Positions 7,014 to 15,805 of a stretch of 18,009 bases of DNA are shown one piece after another. Made by a program: the position numbers and the translations under genes. The notes below the pieces were generated by a model, which was given only the letters and a program-made list of their open reading frames with translations, was not told the origin of the DNA and made no database searches. The DNA lies in NCBI GenBank assembly GCA_035258565.1, contig DATFXF010000213.1, positions 1 through 18,009 of the forward strand, in the 5' to 3' direction. The stretch comes from DATFXF01 sp035258565 (GTDB taxonomy: Bacteria; Acidobacteriota; Terriglobia; Acidiferrales; UBA7541). Position 1 is the stretch's first letter. Each line of letters opens with the position of its first letter.

Positions 7014-7463
7014 GTGGGCGCGCTGAAACGCTATCGACAAGGACAGATCCTCAAATTGATCACGAGCGAAGCCATCACCAGTCAGGATGAATTGCGGCGC
7101 CGGCTGGCACACATGAAGATGCAGGTCACCCAAGCCACGCTGTCGCGGGACCTCCGCGACCTGAAGCTGGTGAAGACCGCGGCCGGCTACAAGCCGCTGA
7201 ACCCCGTGAGCGAAGACCAGCCTGCGGTGCCGCGGCTGGCCACTGCCCTGCGCGAATTCCTGCTCGACGTGCGCCCGGCGTCCAACCTGCTGGTGCTGCG
7301 GACCCCTCCGGGCGGTGCTCAGCCACTCGCCGCTGCCGTGGACGCCGAGCGTTTCAAGGAAGTGGCCGGCACGATCGCAGGCGATGATACGGTCTTGGTC
7401 ATCACGCCGTCACGCTCGGCCTGCACCACGGTGCAAAAAAGGATGGAGGGGTTGCTCCGATGA
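7014..7463 (+). CDS. argR: arginine repressor ArgR
   Basis: This is the arginine-responsive hexameric repressor, 149 aa from the GTG at 7014, exactly the usual family size. The frame is open further upstream but contains promoter and operator, and an AGG lies 7 bases before this GTG. The N-terminal winged helix holds the recognition segment TQATLSRDLRDLKLVK with the conserved Ser-Arg at 44-45. The C-terminal arginine-binding and oligomerisation domain holds VLRTPPGGAQPLAAAVD and the GDDT motif (123-126) whose acidic residues contact arginine. It is the first gene of the operon, behind two ARG-box-like sites, and its stop overlaps the argC start by 4 bases (ATGA), so regulator and enzymes are co-expressed. 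Confidence 0.95.
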   Translation: MGALKRYRQGQILKLITSEAITSQDELRRRLAHMKMQVTQATLSRDLRDLKLVKTAAGYKPLNPVSEDQPAVPRLATALREFLLDVRPASNLLVLRTPPGGAQPLAAAVDAERFKEVAGTIAGDDTVLVITPSRSACTTVQKRMEGLLR

Positions 7464-8494
7464 GAGACCCACAACGGGTCGCCGTCGTCGGGGCAACGGG
7501 CTATGCAGGCTTCGAGCTGGCCCGGCTCCTGTTGCGGCACCCGCAAATCGAAAAGCCCATCTTTTATCTGCGCAACGGCGCTCGACCGGTGCGCTGCCTG
7601 ACGGAACTGTTCCCGCAGCTCCGTGGCTGGGGCGAGGCTCCCTGCCGGCCTTTCTCGGTGGAGGCGGTGGCGGCAAGCGGGGCCGGGTTAGCGTTCCTCG
7701 CCACGCCGCACGAGGCTTCGCTCGAGCTGGTTCCTCCGCTACTGGATGCGGGTCTGCGGGTGGTGGATCTCAGTGGTGCGTTCCGGTTTCGCGAGCCGGA
7801 TACCTTTACACGCTGGTACAACCTGCCGGCGCCGCCGCGGACTCTCCTCGAGCAAGCCGTGTATGGCCTGCCGGAGCTCTACGCTCAAGCGCTGCCGTCG
7901 GCCCGGCTGGTGGCCAATCCTGGCTGCTACGCGACCTCCGTCATTCTCGGCCTGCGGCCGCTCGTGGATGCCGGCTGGGTCGAGCGCGGGCGCGGCATTG
8001 TCTGCGATTCGAAATCGGGCGCGAGCGGCGCCGGCAAGGAGCCCAAGCGGGAGCTGCACTTCGTTGAGGTGGACGAAAATCTCCGTGCCTACAACCTGTT
8101 CTCTCACCGCCACACGCCAGAGATCACCGGCCATCTCGGCCTGGCGCTCGGGGAGCTGATCTTCTCCACCCATCTGCTGCCGGTCGCGCGGGGCATCCTT
8201 TCCACCCTGTACGCTTGGCTGGACCAGCCGCACACGGCCGAGGAAATCGAAGCGCTCTACCGCAAATTCTATGCGGGCCGCCCCATGGTGCGCATCTGGC
8301 CAGCAGGGAGCCTGCCAGAATTGCAGCACGTGGCGCATACGAATTTCTGCGACATTGGCTTCGCGCTCGACTCGGCGGGCGAGCGGCTGGTGGTGGTCTC
8401 TTGCCTGGACAACTTGGGCAAAGGCGCCGCCGGGCAGGCGGTGCAAAATCTGAACGGAATGCTGGGCTTTGAGGAGGCCGCTTCGCTGCTATGA
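7460..8494 (+). CDS. argC: N-acetyl-gamma-glutamyl-phosphate reductase ArgC
   Basis: This enzyme catalyses the third step of arginine synthesis, NADPH reduction of N-acetylglutamyl phosphate to the semialdehyde, in the cytoplasm. At 344 aa it is a normal length. The Rossmann motif GATGYAG is at residues 11-17. The catalytic cysteine C156 lies in the family signature NPGCYATS, and DLSGAFRF and KSGASGAGKEPK are typical substrate-site segments. The C-terminus (NLGKGAAGQAVQNLNGML) is complete, so the tnpB insertion that begins 18 bases after the stop has not truncated it. The start overlaps the argR stop (ATGA). Confidence 0.96.
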   Translation: MRDPQRVAVVGATGYAGFELARLLLRHPQIEKPIFYLRNGARPVRCLTELFPQLRGWGEAPCRPFSVEAVAASGAGLAFLATPHEASLELVPPLLDAGLRVVDLSGAFRFREPDTFTRWYNLPAPPRTLLEQAVYGLPELYAQALPSARLVANPGCYATSVILGLRPLVDAGWVERGRGIVCDSKSGASGAGKEPKRELHFVEVDENLRAYNLFSHRHTPEITGHLGLALGELIFSTHLLPVARGILSTLYAWLDQPHTAEEIEALYRKFYAGRPMVRIWPAGSLPELQHVAHTNFCDIGFALDSAGERLVVVSCLDNLGKGAAGQAVQNLNGMLGFEEAASLL

Positions 8495-9605
8495 GAGTGG
8501 GCGACTATTGCTTTGACTAAGACACATTCAATCCGACTGATTCCGAGGGACAGCAAAGCGCTGCTCGAGTTTCTATCGAGGTTCAACCGCGCGTGCAACT
8601 ACGTCTCGGAAATCGCGTTCCACGAGCGTCTGTGGCATTGGCTTCCCCTGCAACGGCGCACCTATAAGGAAATCCGCGGCAAGTTTTCACTGCCGTCCGC
8701 GGCGGCGTCGGCGGTGGTTCGCAAGGTCGCCGCCAGCTACAGTTCGAAAGGGCGCAGAACCCGTAGGGCCTTGTTTCGTCCCTACGGGGCCATCCCTGTG
8801 TACCGGCACCGCTACCAGAGGGACGGAACGACTTCCTTCTACGGCTTCGGCGTGCCCTTCCTCTCGCGGGCCGAACTGTCGTCGGAAATGCAGGCGGTGC
8901 TCTGCTATCGGCGGCCATCGCGGAAATTCATCCTTCTACAGCCCGTGGAGGTGGCTGCCCAACTCATGCAGCCTGCCGGCGATTGGTTAGGCTGCGACCT
9001 CGGGATTCAGAACCTTCTCGCTGACAGCGATGGCCAAACCTACTCTGGATTGCTCATCGAGGAACAACGACGCATCTTCTCCCATCGCCGTCGGAACCTA
9101 CAACGCAAGCAAACTCGTGCTGCCCAGCGCAAGCTGCGGAAGATTTCAGGCCAACAATCCCGCTATCAGCGGGACGTAAACCATTGTCTTTCCAAGGCCG
9201 TCGTGCGCAAGGCGCAACAGCTCTCTTGTGGCATCGCCCTCGAGGATCTCAAGGGCATCCGCGAGAGGATAAAGGCTCGGCGTCGTCAGCGTGCACGATT
9301 GCACAACTGGTTGTTCGGCCAGCTCCGGCGGTTCATCCTCTACAAGGCGGCGCTGGCGGGGATTCCGGTATTGCTGGTCTCTCCAGCCCATACTTCGCAG
9401 CAGTGCTCGCGGTGCGGCAATGTGGACGCGAGAAACCGCAGGAATAGGAACGATTTTGTCTGCCTTCACTGCGGGCTGACCGCAGCGGCGGACACAAACG
9501 CGGCACGGAACATCCGGGCCAGGGCGCTTGGCGATGCGCCAAACGGGGTGAGTCCCAAGGTCGCGGCAGCAATGCCAGCGACAAATTCGCTTGGAGTTTC
9601 GTCAA
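8495..9605 (+). mobile_element. tnpB-only IS200/IS605-type element inserted between argC and argB
   Basis: The element is inferred from tnpB and its boundaries are approximate. The left end must lie between the argC stop (8494) and the start of tnpB, at most about 18-23 bases, much shorter than the left ends usual for this family. The right end is placed near 9605, just after a bulged hairpin at 9575-9594 and at the start of argB. TTGAC (8513-8517) and its reverse complement GTCAA (9601-9605) sit at the two edges. Elements of this type have no target duplication, so none is expected. Flanking argC and argB are both whole. Confidence 0.55.
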
Positions 9606-9613
9606 GTGAATAA
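8513..9613 (+). CDS. tnpB: TnpB RNA-guided nuclease (IS200/IS605 OrfB family)
   Basis: A 366-aa TnpB, close to full family length. The RuvC triad is intact: D162 in GCDLGIQNLLADSDG, E244 in GIALEDLKGI and D327 in AADTNAARNI. The zinc finger has CSRC (298-301) and CLHC (317-320). The N-terminus (IRLIPRDSKALLEFLSRFNRACN) fits the family's wedge start. TnpB proteins are omega-RNA-guided DNA endonucleases that favour retention of their element. No tnpA is present, so this is a tnpB-only element that would need a transposase in trans. The start is TTG at 8513: the frame has a stop at 8492-8494 and no other start between. It lies in the arg operon orientation and is probably co-transcribed. Its 3' end overlaps the argB start by 8 bases. 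Parts look less GC-rich than the arg genes. Confidence 0.93.
   Translation: MTKTHSIRLIPRDSKALLEFLSRFNRACNYVSEIAFHERLWHWLPLQRRTYKEIRGKFSLPSAAASAVVRKVAASYSSKGRRTRRALFRPYGAIPVYRHRYQRDGTTSFYGFGVPFLSRAELSSEMQAVLCYRRPSRKFILLQPVEVAAQLMQPAGDWLGCDLGIQNLLADSDGQTYSGLLIEEQRRIFSHRRRNLQRKQTRAAQRKLRKISGQQSRYQRDVNHCLSKAVVRKAQQLSCGIALEDLKGIRERIKARRRQRARLHNWLFGQLRRFILYKAALAGIPVLLVSPAHTSQQCSRCGNVDARNRRNRNDFVCLHCGLTAAADTNAARNIRARALGDAPNGVSPKVAAAMPATNSLGVSSSE
9520..9605 (+). ncRNA. putative omega-RNA scaffold / right-end structure of the tnpB element
   Basis: In IS200/IS605 elements the guide RNA scaffold comes from the 3' end of tnpB and the right end. Here that stretch contains a perfect stem TTGGCG-ATG-CGCCAA (9528-9542). 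It also has a bulged 7-base-pair hairpin with loop CAAAT (9575-9581 with 9587-9594), ending about 11 bases before the proposed element end. The guide would then begin near 9606, in the first codons of argB. Structure is seen by eye; expression and processing are inferred from the family. Confidence 0.35.
9593..9608 (+). promoter_or_regulatory. argB ribosome-binding site and GTG start inside the tnpB 3' end
   Basis: GGAG (9593-9596) lies 9 bases before GTG (9606-9608), which opens the argB frame and overlaps the tnpB stop TAA (9611-9613). The alternative ATG at 9624 has no comparable Shine-Dalgarno. The first bases of GGAG also belong to the 3' arm of the 9575-9594 hairpin, so folding could limit argB translation unless ribosomes finishing tnpB open it. 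Confidence 0.5.
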
Positions 9614-10436
9614 TCGCCTGAGAATGGTTGTGAAAGTTGCCGGGGCACTGCTCGAGGATCCGCAGGCCACGAGATCGGTGGCACGGCAGGCGGCCGAACT
9701 CGCGCACCAGGGCCATCAGCTGCTGGTGGTGCACGGTGGCGGAAAACTTTTCACCGCCACGCTCCTAAAGATGGGCATCGAGAGCCGCTTCGTGAATGGC
9801 CTGCGTGTCACCGACCGCGAAACCCGCGACGTCGCTGTCATGGTGCTGGGTGGCCTGCTCAACAAGCGCCTCGCCGCAGCCATTTCCGAAGCTGGCCACC
9901 CGGCCGTCGGCGTTTGTGCAAGTGACGCCGCATGCTTCCTGGCGGAACCGATGGTACATAACGAGGTGCCCGGCGGGCTTGGCTTTGTCGGCTACTTGAC
10001 TGGCGTCAACTTGGAATTCCTCGAATCGCTCTGGCGCGGGGGGATGGTGCCTGTGGCCGCCTGCCTGGGTCTCGGCGCCGATGGCGAGCTCTACAACATC
10101 AACGCCGACCACATGGCGGCGGCCTGCGCCGAGTACTTGCAGGCGGAGCGGCTCATCTATCTCACCGACGTCGCCGGCGTGCTCGACGGCGACAAAGTGC
10201 TCAAGGCCGTGTCCGCGGATGAGATCGAACAGCTGATCCGAGAACACAAGGTCTCTGGCGGCATGGTGCTGAAGCTCGAAGCCTGCAAGCGGGCGTTGAC
10301 CGCAGGGGTGCGGCAGGTGCGCATCGTCGGGGGCAGCCATCCGCGCGGCCTGCTCTCGGCTGCCAACGGCGGCAAAGGCCCTGGCACGCGGGTGACGCCG
10401 ACCTATAGCGTCACCGCGGGCAGCGGGCCGCGGTGA
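9606..10436 (+). CDS. argB: acetylglutamate kinase ArgB
   Basis: An amino-acid-kinase-fold enzyme that phosphorylates N-acetylglutamate, step two of the pathway; 276 aa from GTG 9606, or 270 aa from ATG 9624. Recognisable motifs are VVKVAGALLED (8-18), VHGGGK (42-47), NGLRVTD (64-70), NINAD (164-168), LTDVAGVL (186-193) and SGGMVLKLEA with K223. Three places differ from common versions: K-x-G-G reads KVAG, HGGGP reads HGGGK, and the SG-x-DG loop reads CASDAA (104-109). There is almost nothing before the first strand, so the N-terminal helix of arginine-inhibited kinases is missing and feedback control probably lies elsewhere. It follows tnpB with an 8-base overlap, and its stop overlaps the argD start (GTGA). 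Confidence 0.92.
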   Translation: MNNRLRMVVKVAGALLEDPQATRSVARQAAELAHQGHQLLVVHGGGKLFTATLLKMGIESRFVNGLRVTDRETRDVAVMVLGGLLNKRLAAAISEAGHPAVGVCASDAACFLAEPMVHNEVPGGLGFVGYLTGVNLEFLESLWRGGMVPVAACLGLGADGELYNINADHMAAACAEYLQAERLIYLTDVAGVLDGDKVLKAVSADEIEQLIREHKVSGGMVLKLEACKRALTAGVRQVRIVGGSHPRGLLSAANGGKGPGTRVTPTYSVTAGSGPR

Positions 10437-11737
10437 GAGGGATGGGCAAGAGCAAAAAAGCGAAGCTCAGCGGTGCGCGCTCGATGCGCGAGGCGACCCG
10501 CTATTTGATGAACACTTACAAGCGCCCACCGGTCGTCTTCACGCACGGCAAAGGCTGCTATCTCTACGACCATCGGGGTCGGCAGTATCTCGATTTTCTC
10601 GGTGGGATCGCGGTGAACGCCCTGGGGCACGCGCATCCGCGGCTGGTGCGCGTGATCCGACGTGAGGCGGCACGGGCGATCCACGTTTCCAACCTCTTCC
10701 ACAATCCGTTCCAGGGCCCTCTGGCGCGGAAGCTGGCGGAGTGGTCGGCGATGGACCGCGTGTTCTTCACCAATAGCGGGACGGAGGCGATTGAGGGCGC
10801 GCTGAAGCTCGCGCGGCTCTATGTGCGGCAGAAAGTCGGCGGCATGGGCAAGAAGACGCGCTTCCTCGCGCTTGAAAACTCCTTCCACGGGCGTACCCTG
10901 GGCGCGCTGGCCATCACCGCTCCGGCAAAATATCGCGAGCCCTTTGGGCCGCTGGTGCCTGGCGTCGAGTTCGTGCGCTGGAACGACGTGGCTGACCTCG
11001 AAGCCAAATTTGACGACACCGTCTGCGCCATAGTGATCGAGCCCATTCAGGGCGAGGGCGGGATCCATGCGGTGAGCGACCCGTTCTGGCGGCGCGCGCG
11101 AGAGTTGGCCACCCAGCAGGACGCCGTGCTTATCGCCGATGAGATCCAGTGCGGGCTCGGCCGCACCGGCCGCCACTTTGCCTACCAGCGCTTTGACGGG
11201 CAGCCGGACATCGCGGTGGTGGCCAAGCCACTCGCCGGCGGCTTGCCGCTGGGGGCCGTTCTGGCGCGCGAGCAATTCGCCCGAGCGTTCTCGCCCGGCC
11301 TGCACGGCACGACGTTCGGCGGCGGCCCGCTGGTGTGCGCTGTCGCACTCGAGTTTTTGACCGTCGTCGAAGAGGAACAGCTGCTCGCCAATATCCGCGC
11401 CCGCAGCGGCGAACTGCGGGCAGGCCTGGGGCTGCTTCAGCAGAAGTTTAGTTTCATCAAGGAGATCCGCGGGGAAGGCCTGATCCTAGGTGTCGAGCTT
11501 GCCGTCGAGGGTGCGCCCTATGTCACCCAAGCGCTAGGCCAGGGGCTGGTCATCAACTGCACGCACGACTATACGCTGCGCCTGCTGCCGCCTTTCATCG
11601 TGACTTCGCGGCAAGTGAACGAGTTCCTGGAGAAGTTTCGGACGGTTCTCGCCAAGACCGGGCAGACCAAGCCAGCCACCGCTCCGCCCCTGCCTGCGGT
11701 GCCCGCACGGGCCATGGCCGCGGCGGCGACGAGGTGA
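10433..11737 (+). CDS. argD: acetylornithine aminotransferase ArgD
   Basis: A PLP-dependent class-III aminotransferase that converts N-acetylglutamate semialdehyde to N-acetylornithine using glutamate; 434 aa. Fold-type-I motifs are in place: NSGTEA (114-119), SFHGRT (150-155), ADEIQCGLGRTG around D236, and the PLP lysine K265 in AKPLAGGLPLGA. HGTTFGGGPLVCAVAL also matches this subfamily. GTG 10433 gives the 4-base overlap with argB seen at other junctions; ATG 10442 is possible but its AGAGGG is too close. An N-terminal extension of about 18 residues and a Pro/Ala-rich C-terminal tail are additions to the core. Related aminotransferases exist, but the operon makes ArgD the clear call. Confidence 0.94.
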   Translation: MRGMGKSKKAKLSGARSMREATRYLMNTYKRPPVVFTHGKGCYLYDHRGRQYLDFLGGIAVNALGHAHPRLVRVIRREAARAIHVSNLFHNPFQGPLARKLAEWSAMDRVFFTNSGTEAIEGALKLARLYVRQKVGGMGKKTRFLALENSFHGRTLGALAITAPAKYREPFGPLVPGVEFVRWNDVADLEAKFDDTVCAIVIEPIQGEGGIHAVSDPFWRRARELATQQDAVLIADEIQCGLGRTGRHFAYQRFDGQPDIAVVAKPLAGGLPLGAVLAREQFARAFSPGLHGTTFGGGPLVCAVALEFLTVVEEEQLLANIRARSGELRAGLGLLQQKFSFIKEIRGEGLILGVELAVEGAPYVTQALGQGLVINCTHDYTLRLLPPFIVTSRQVNEFLEKFRTVLAKTGQTKPATAPPLPAVPARAMAAAATR

Positions 11738-11739
11738 AC

Positions 11740-12681
11740 ATGAACGTCCTGACCACGACTCTGACGCTCACCCGTGATCTCTTGACTGGTGCGGAATGGA
11801 GCCCGGCCGTCATCCGTGAGCTCTACCACCTAGCCGCAGACATCAAAGCGCGACCTGACCGCTACCGCGGCGCGCTCGGCGGGCGCTTCCTGGCCATGAT
11901 TTTTGAGAAGCCCTCCCTGCGCACCCGCGTGACCTTCGAGGTCGGAATCCAAAGCATGGGCGGGGGCGCGGTTTTCCTCGACCACACCGACATGCGGCTC
12001 GGCCAGCGGGAATCCATCAAAGATGTAGCGCGGAACTTGTCGCGCTGGGTACAGGGGATCGTTGCACGAACATTCGAGCAGCGCGTGCTCGAGGAGCTCG
12101 CCGAGCACGCCTCCATCCCCGTGATCAACGCGCTCTCCGACCGCTTCCATCCCTGCCAGGCGCTGGCCGACTTCTTCACGCTTGAGGAGCGCTTGGGAGG
12201 CCTGCGGGGATTGAAGCTCGCCTATGTAGGAGATGGCAACAACGTCTGCCATTCGCTGCTGATGGCTGGCGCGCGCGTGGGCGCCAACGTGCGCGTGGCC
12301 ACGCCCGCGGGCTACGAGCCCGCTTCCGAGATCGTTGCGGAGGCTCGCCGCGCAGCGCGCGAAACCCGCGGCAAGATCGAGCTCTTCCGCCGGGCCGAAG
12401 AAGCGGTGGCCGGCGCGCAGGCGATTTACACCGACGTCTGGGCCAGCATGGGGCAGGAGCACGAAGTGGCCCAGCGCGAAGCGATCTTCGCTCCCTATCA
12501 AGTGAACGAGGCGCTGATGGCGCTCGCCGCGCCCGACGGCGTCTTCCTGCACTGCCTGCCCGCGCATCGGGGTAGCGAGGTGACCGACGGAGTGATCGAT
12601 TCGCCGCGCTCGCTTGTTTATGACCAGGCCGAGAACCGTCTGCACGTCCAGAAGGCCATCTTGCTGATGCTGTTGAGTTGA
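11740..12681 (+). CDS. argF: ornithine carbamoyltransferase ArgF
   Basis: Joins carbamoyl phosphate and ornithine to make citrulline; 313 aa. The carbamoyl-phosphate site reads SLRTR (59-63), a variant of STRTR, followed by FEVG. HPCQALADFFT (from 137), YVGDGNNVCHSLL, DVWASMGQE and HCLPAHRGSEV are the standard ornithine carbamoyltransferase signatures. The HCLP...RG segment argues against acetylornithine or succinylornithine carbamoyltransferases. ATG 11740 is chosen because GAGG lies 5 bases before it; GTG 11734, which overlaps the argD stop, is two codons upstream. argG follows after 9 bases. No carAB is in the window, so carbamoyl phosphate must come from elsewhere. Confidence 0.95.
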   Translation: MNVLTTTLTLTRDLLTGAEWSPAVIRELYHLAADIKARPDRYRGALGGRFLAMIFEKPSLRTRVTFEVGIQSMGGGAVFLDHTDMRLGQRESIKDVARNLSRWVQGIVARTFEQRVLEELAEHASIPVINALSDRFHPCQALADFFTLEERLGGLRGLKLAYVGDGNNVCHSLLMAGARVGANVRVATPAGYEPASEIVAEARRAARETRGKIELFRRAEEAVAGAQAIYTDVWASMGQEHEVAQREAIFAPYQVNEALMALAAPDGVFLHCLPAHRGSEVTDGVIDSPRSLVYDQAENRLHVQKAILLMLLS

Positions 12682-12690
12682 GGAGCCTCC

Positions 12691-13880
12691 GTGCCCAAGA
12701 AAGTCGTCCTCGCCTATTCGGGAGGGCTAGACACTTCGATCATCATTCCCTGGCTCAAGGAAACCTACGGCTGCGAAGTCATCGCCATGATTGGCGACAT
12801 CGGCCAGCAAGAGGACCTCGAGGCGGCGCGGACGAAGGCGCTCAAAACTGGCGCCACCTCCGCCTACGTTGAGGACCTGCGCGCGGAGTTTGTCACGGGC
12901 TACATCTGGCCGACCCTGCGTGCTGGCGCTGTCTATGAGCACAAGTACCTGCTCGGCACGTCGTTCGCACGGCCGGTACTGGCCAAGCGTCAGGTCGAGA
13001 TGGCCCGAAGGGTGGGCGCCGATGCAGTCGCACACGGCTGCACCGGCAAGGGCAACGACCAAGTGCGCTTCGAGCTCACCTACAAGGCGCTCGCCCCCGA
13101 GCTGAAAATCATCGCCCCTTGGCGCGAGTGGAAAATCACTTCGCGGGAAGAGGCCATCGCCTACGCGCGCGCACACCAAGTTCCCATCGAGCAGACCACG
13201 GCCAACATTTACAGCCGCGACCGCAATATCTGGCATTTGAGCCACGAGGGTGGTCGCTTGGAAGACCCCGCGAACGCTCCCGAGGAGAGGATGTGGCAGT
13301 GGGTGATCCCGGCGGAGCGCGCGCCCGACACGCCGGCAGAGATCGAAGTTGGCTTCGAGGCGGGTGTGCCCGTCCGGGTGAACGGCCGCGCGCTTCGGCC
13401 GGTAGCACTGCTTGAGGAGCTGAACGCGACCGCCGCGGGGCACGGCGTTGGGCGCACCGACCTGGTGGAGAACCGCCTGGTGGGCATCAAGTCCCGCGGT
13501 GCGTACGAGACACCCGGCGGCACGCTGCTGGTGATCGCGCACCGTGAGCTTGAGGCGCTGTGCCTCGATCGGGAGACGGCGCACTTCCAGCAAGCGCTTT
13601 CGCTGCGCTACGCCGAGCTGGTTTACTACGGTTTGTGGTTCACACCGCTGCGCCAGGCGCTGGACGCCTTCTTCGAGAGCACCCAGCAGCGCGTCAGCGG
13701 CACGGTGGGCCTGAAACTCTACAAGGGCAATGTCAGCGTCACGCACCGGGCGTCGCCCCACTCGCTCTATCGCACCGATCTCGCCAGTTTCACGATGAAA
13801 CGCTACAACCCCAAAGACGCTGAGGGCTTCATCAATCTCTTCGCCTTGCCGGTCACCGTGCCGCAAGGAGACTCGGCGCA

Positions 13881-13884
<4 letters not shown>
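12691..13884 (+). CDS. argG: argininosuccinate synthase ArgG
   Basis: ATP-dependent condensation of citrulline and aspartate; 397 aa, a normal length. The N-terminal ATP-pyrophosphatase loop AYSGGLDTS is at residues 8-16. GCTGKGNDQVRFE (citrulline/aspartate site) and NIYSRDRNIWHLSHEGG are highly characteristic. The GTG start at 12691 has an excellent AGGAG five bases upstream. The argF stop is 9 bases before it, and the argG stop overlaps the argH start as GTGA. Nothing appears missing. Confidence 0.97.
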
Positions 13885-15283
<1,399 letters not shown>

Positions 15284-15287
<4 letters not shown>

Positions 15288-15805
15288 GGTCGCGCCGCGC
15301 GCGACCGGAAGATGTGAGGTCTGTTCATCAGCTGGTCAATTACTATGCGGACCGCGGCTTGCTGCTGCCACGCACGGAGATGGAGATCCGCGCGCACATT
15401 GACCGCTTCCTAGTGCTCACCCAGAAACAGGGACAGAAGGAAGAGCTGGTTGGCTGCGTGGCCCTCGAGCCGTACGGGAGTGATCTGGCCGAGATCCGCT
15501 CGCTTGCCGTGGACCCTGAGGTTCGCGGGCGCGGGTTGGGCGCCCAGCTCGTCCAGTTAGCGCTGGCCACGGCGCGTCGACGCAAGATCGCTCGCGTTTT
15601 TGCGGTCACGCACGCGCCGGAGTTCTTCAGCCGGCAAGGTTTTGCCAGGTCCACGCGCTGGGCCTTGCCGGAAAAACTCGAGCGCGACTGCTCAGCCTGC
15701 CCCAAGGCGAACCACTGCGAGCTGGTCGCCGTCATCGCCACGGTGTGTCCGGAACGTGTGATGCTGCCAGTGCTGGCAGCCGCCAAGTCGATGGGTGCAC
15801 GATGA
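15284..15805 (+). CDS. argA: short GNAT-type N-acetylglutamate synthase ArgA
   Basis: A stand-alone GNAT acetyltransferase of 173 aa that acetylates glutamate with acetyl-CoA, the first step of the pathway. The acetyl-CoA loop RGRGLG is at residues 81-86 after the typical IRSLAVDPEV strand. FFSRQGF and the C-terminal cluster DCSACPKANHC (C136, C139, C145) mark the short-ArgA group, as in the C-terminal part of fused ArgH(A) and the short mycobacterial enzyme. It lacks the amino-acid-kinase domain of E. coli ArgA. GTG 15284 is chosen for the GTGA overlap with argH and the G-rich stretch before it. The stop overlaps argJ as ATGA. With ArgJ recycling acetyl groups, this gene would have mainly a replenishing role. 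Confidence 0.88.

Noticed and set aside
8525..8545. AATC/GATT hairpin near the tnpB start as the element's left-end structure
   Set aside because: The 4-base stem is too weak and lies inside the coding region, so it is no better than chance.
10403..11305. 300-codon open frame on the minus strand
   Set aside because: It lies opposite argD, which has full family motifs. The antisense translation is Arg/His/Ala-rich with no recognisable domain, as expected from GC-rich codon bias.
11830..13866. Two long minus-strand open frames (271 and 379 codons)
   Set aside because: They are antisense to argF and argG, whose products are complete. No domain, promoter or ribosome-binding site supports them.
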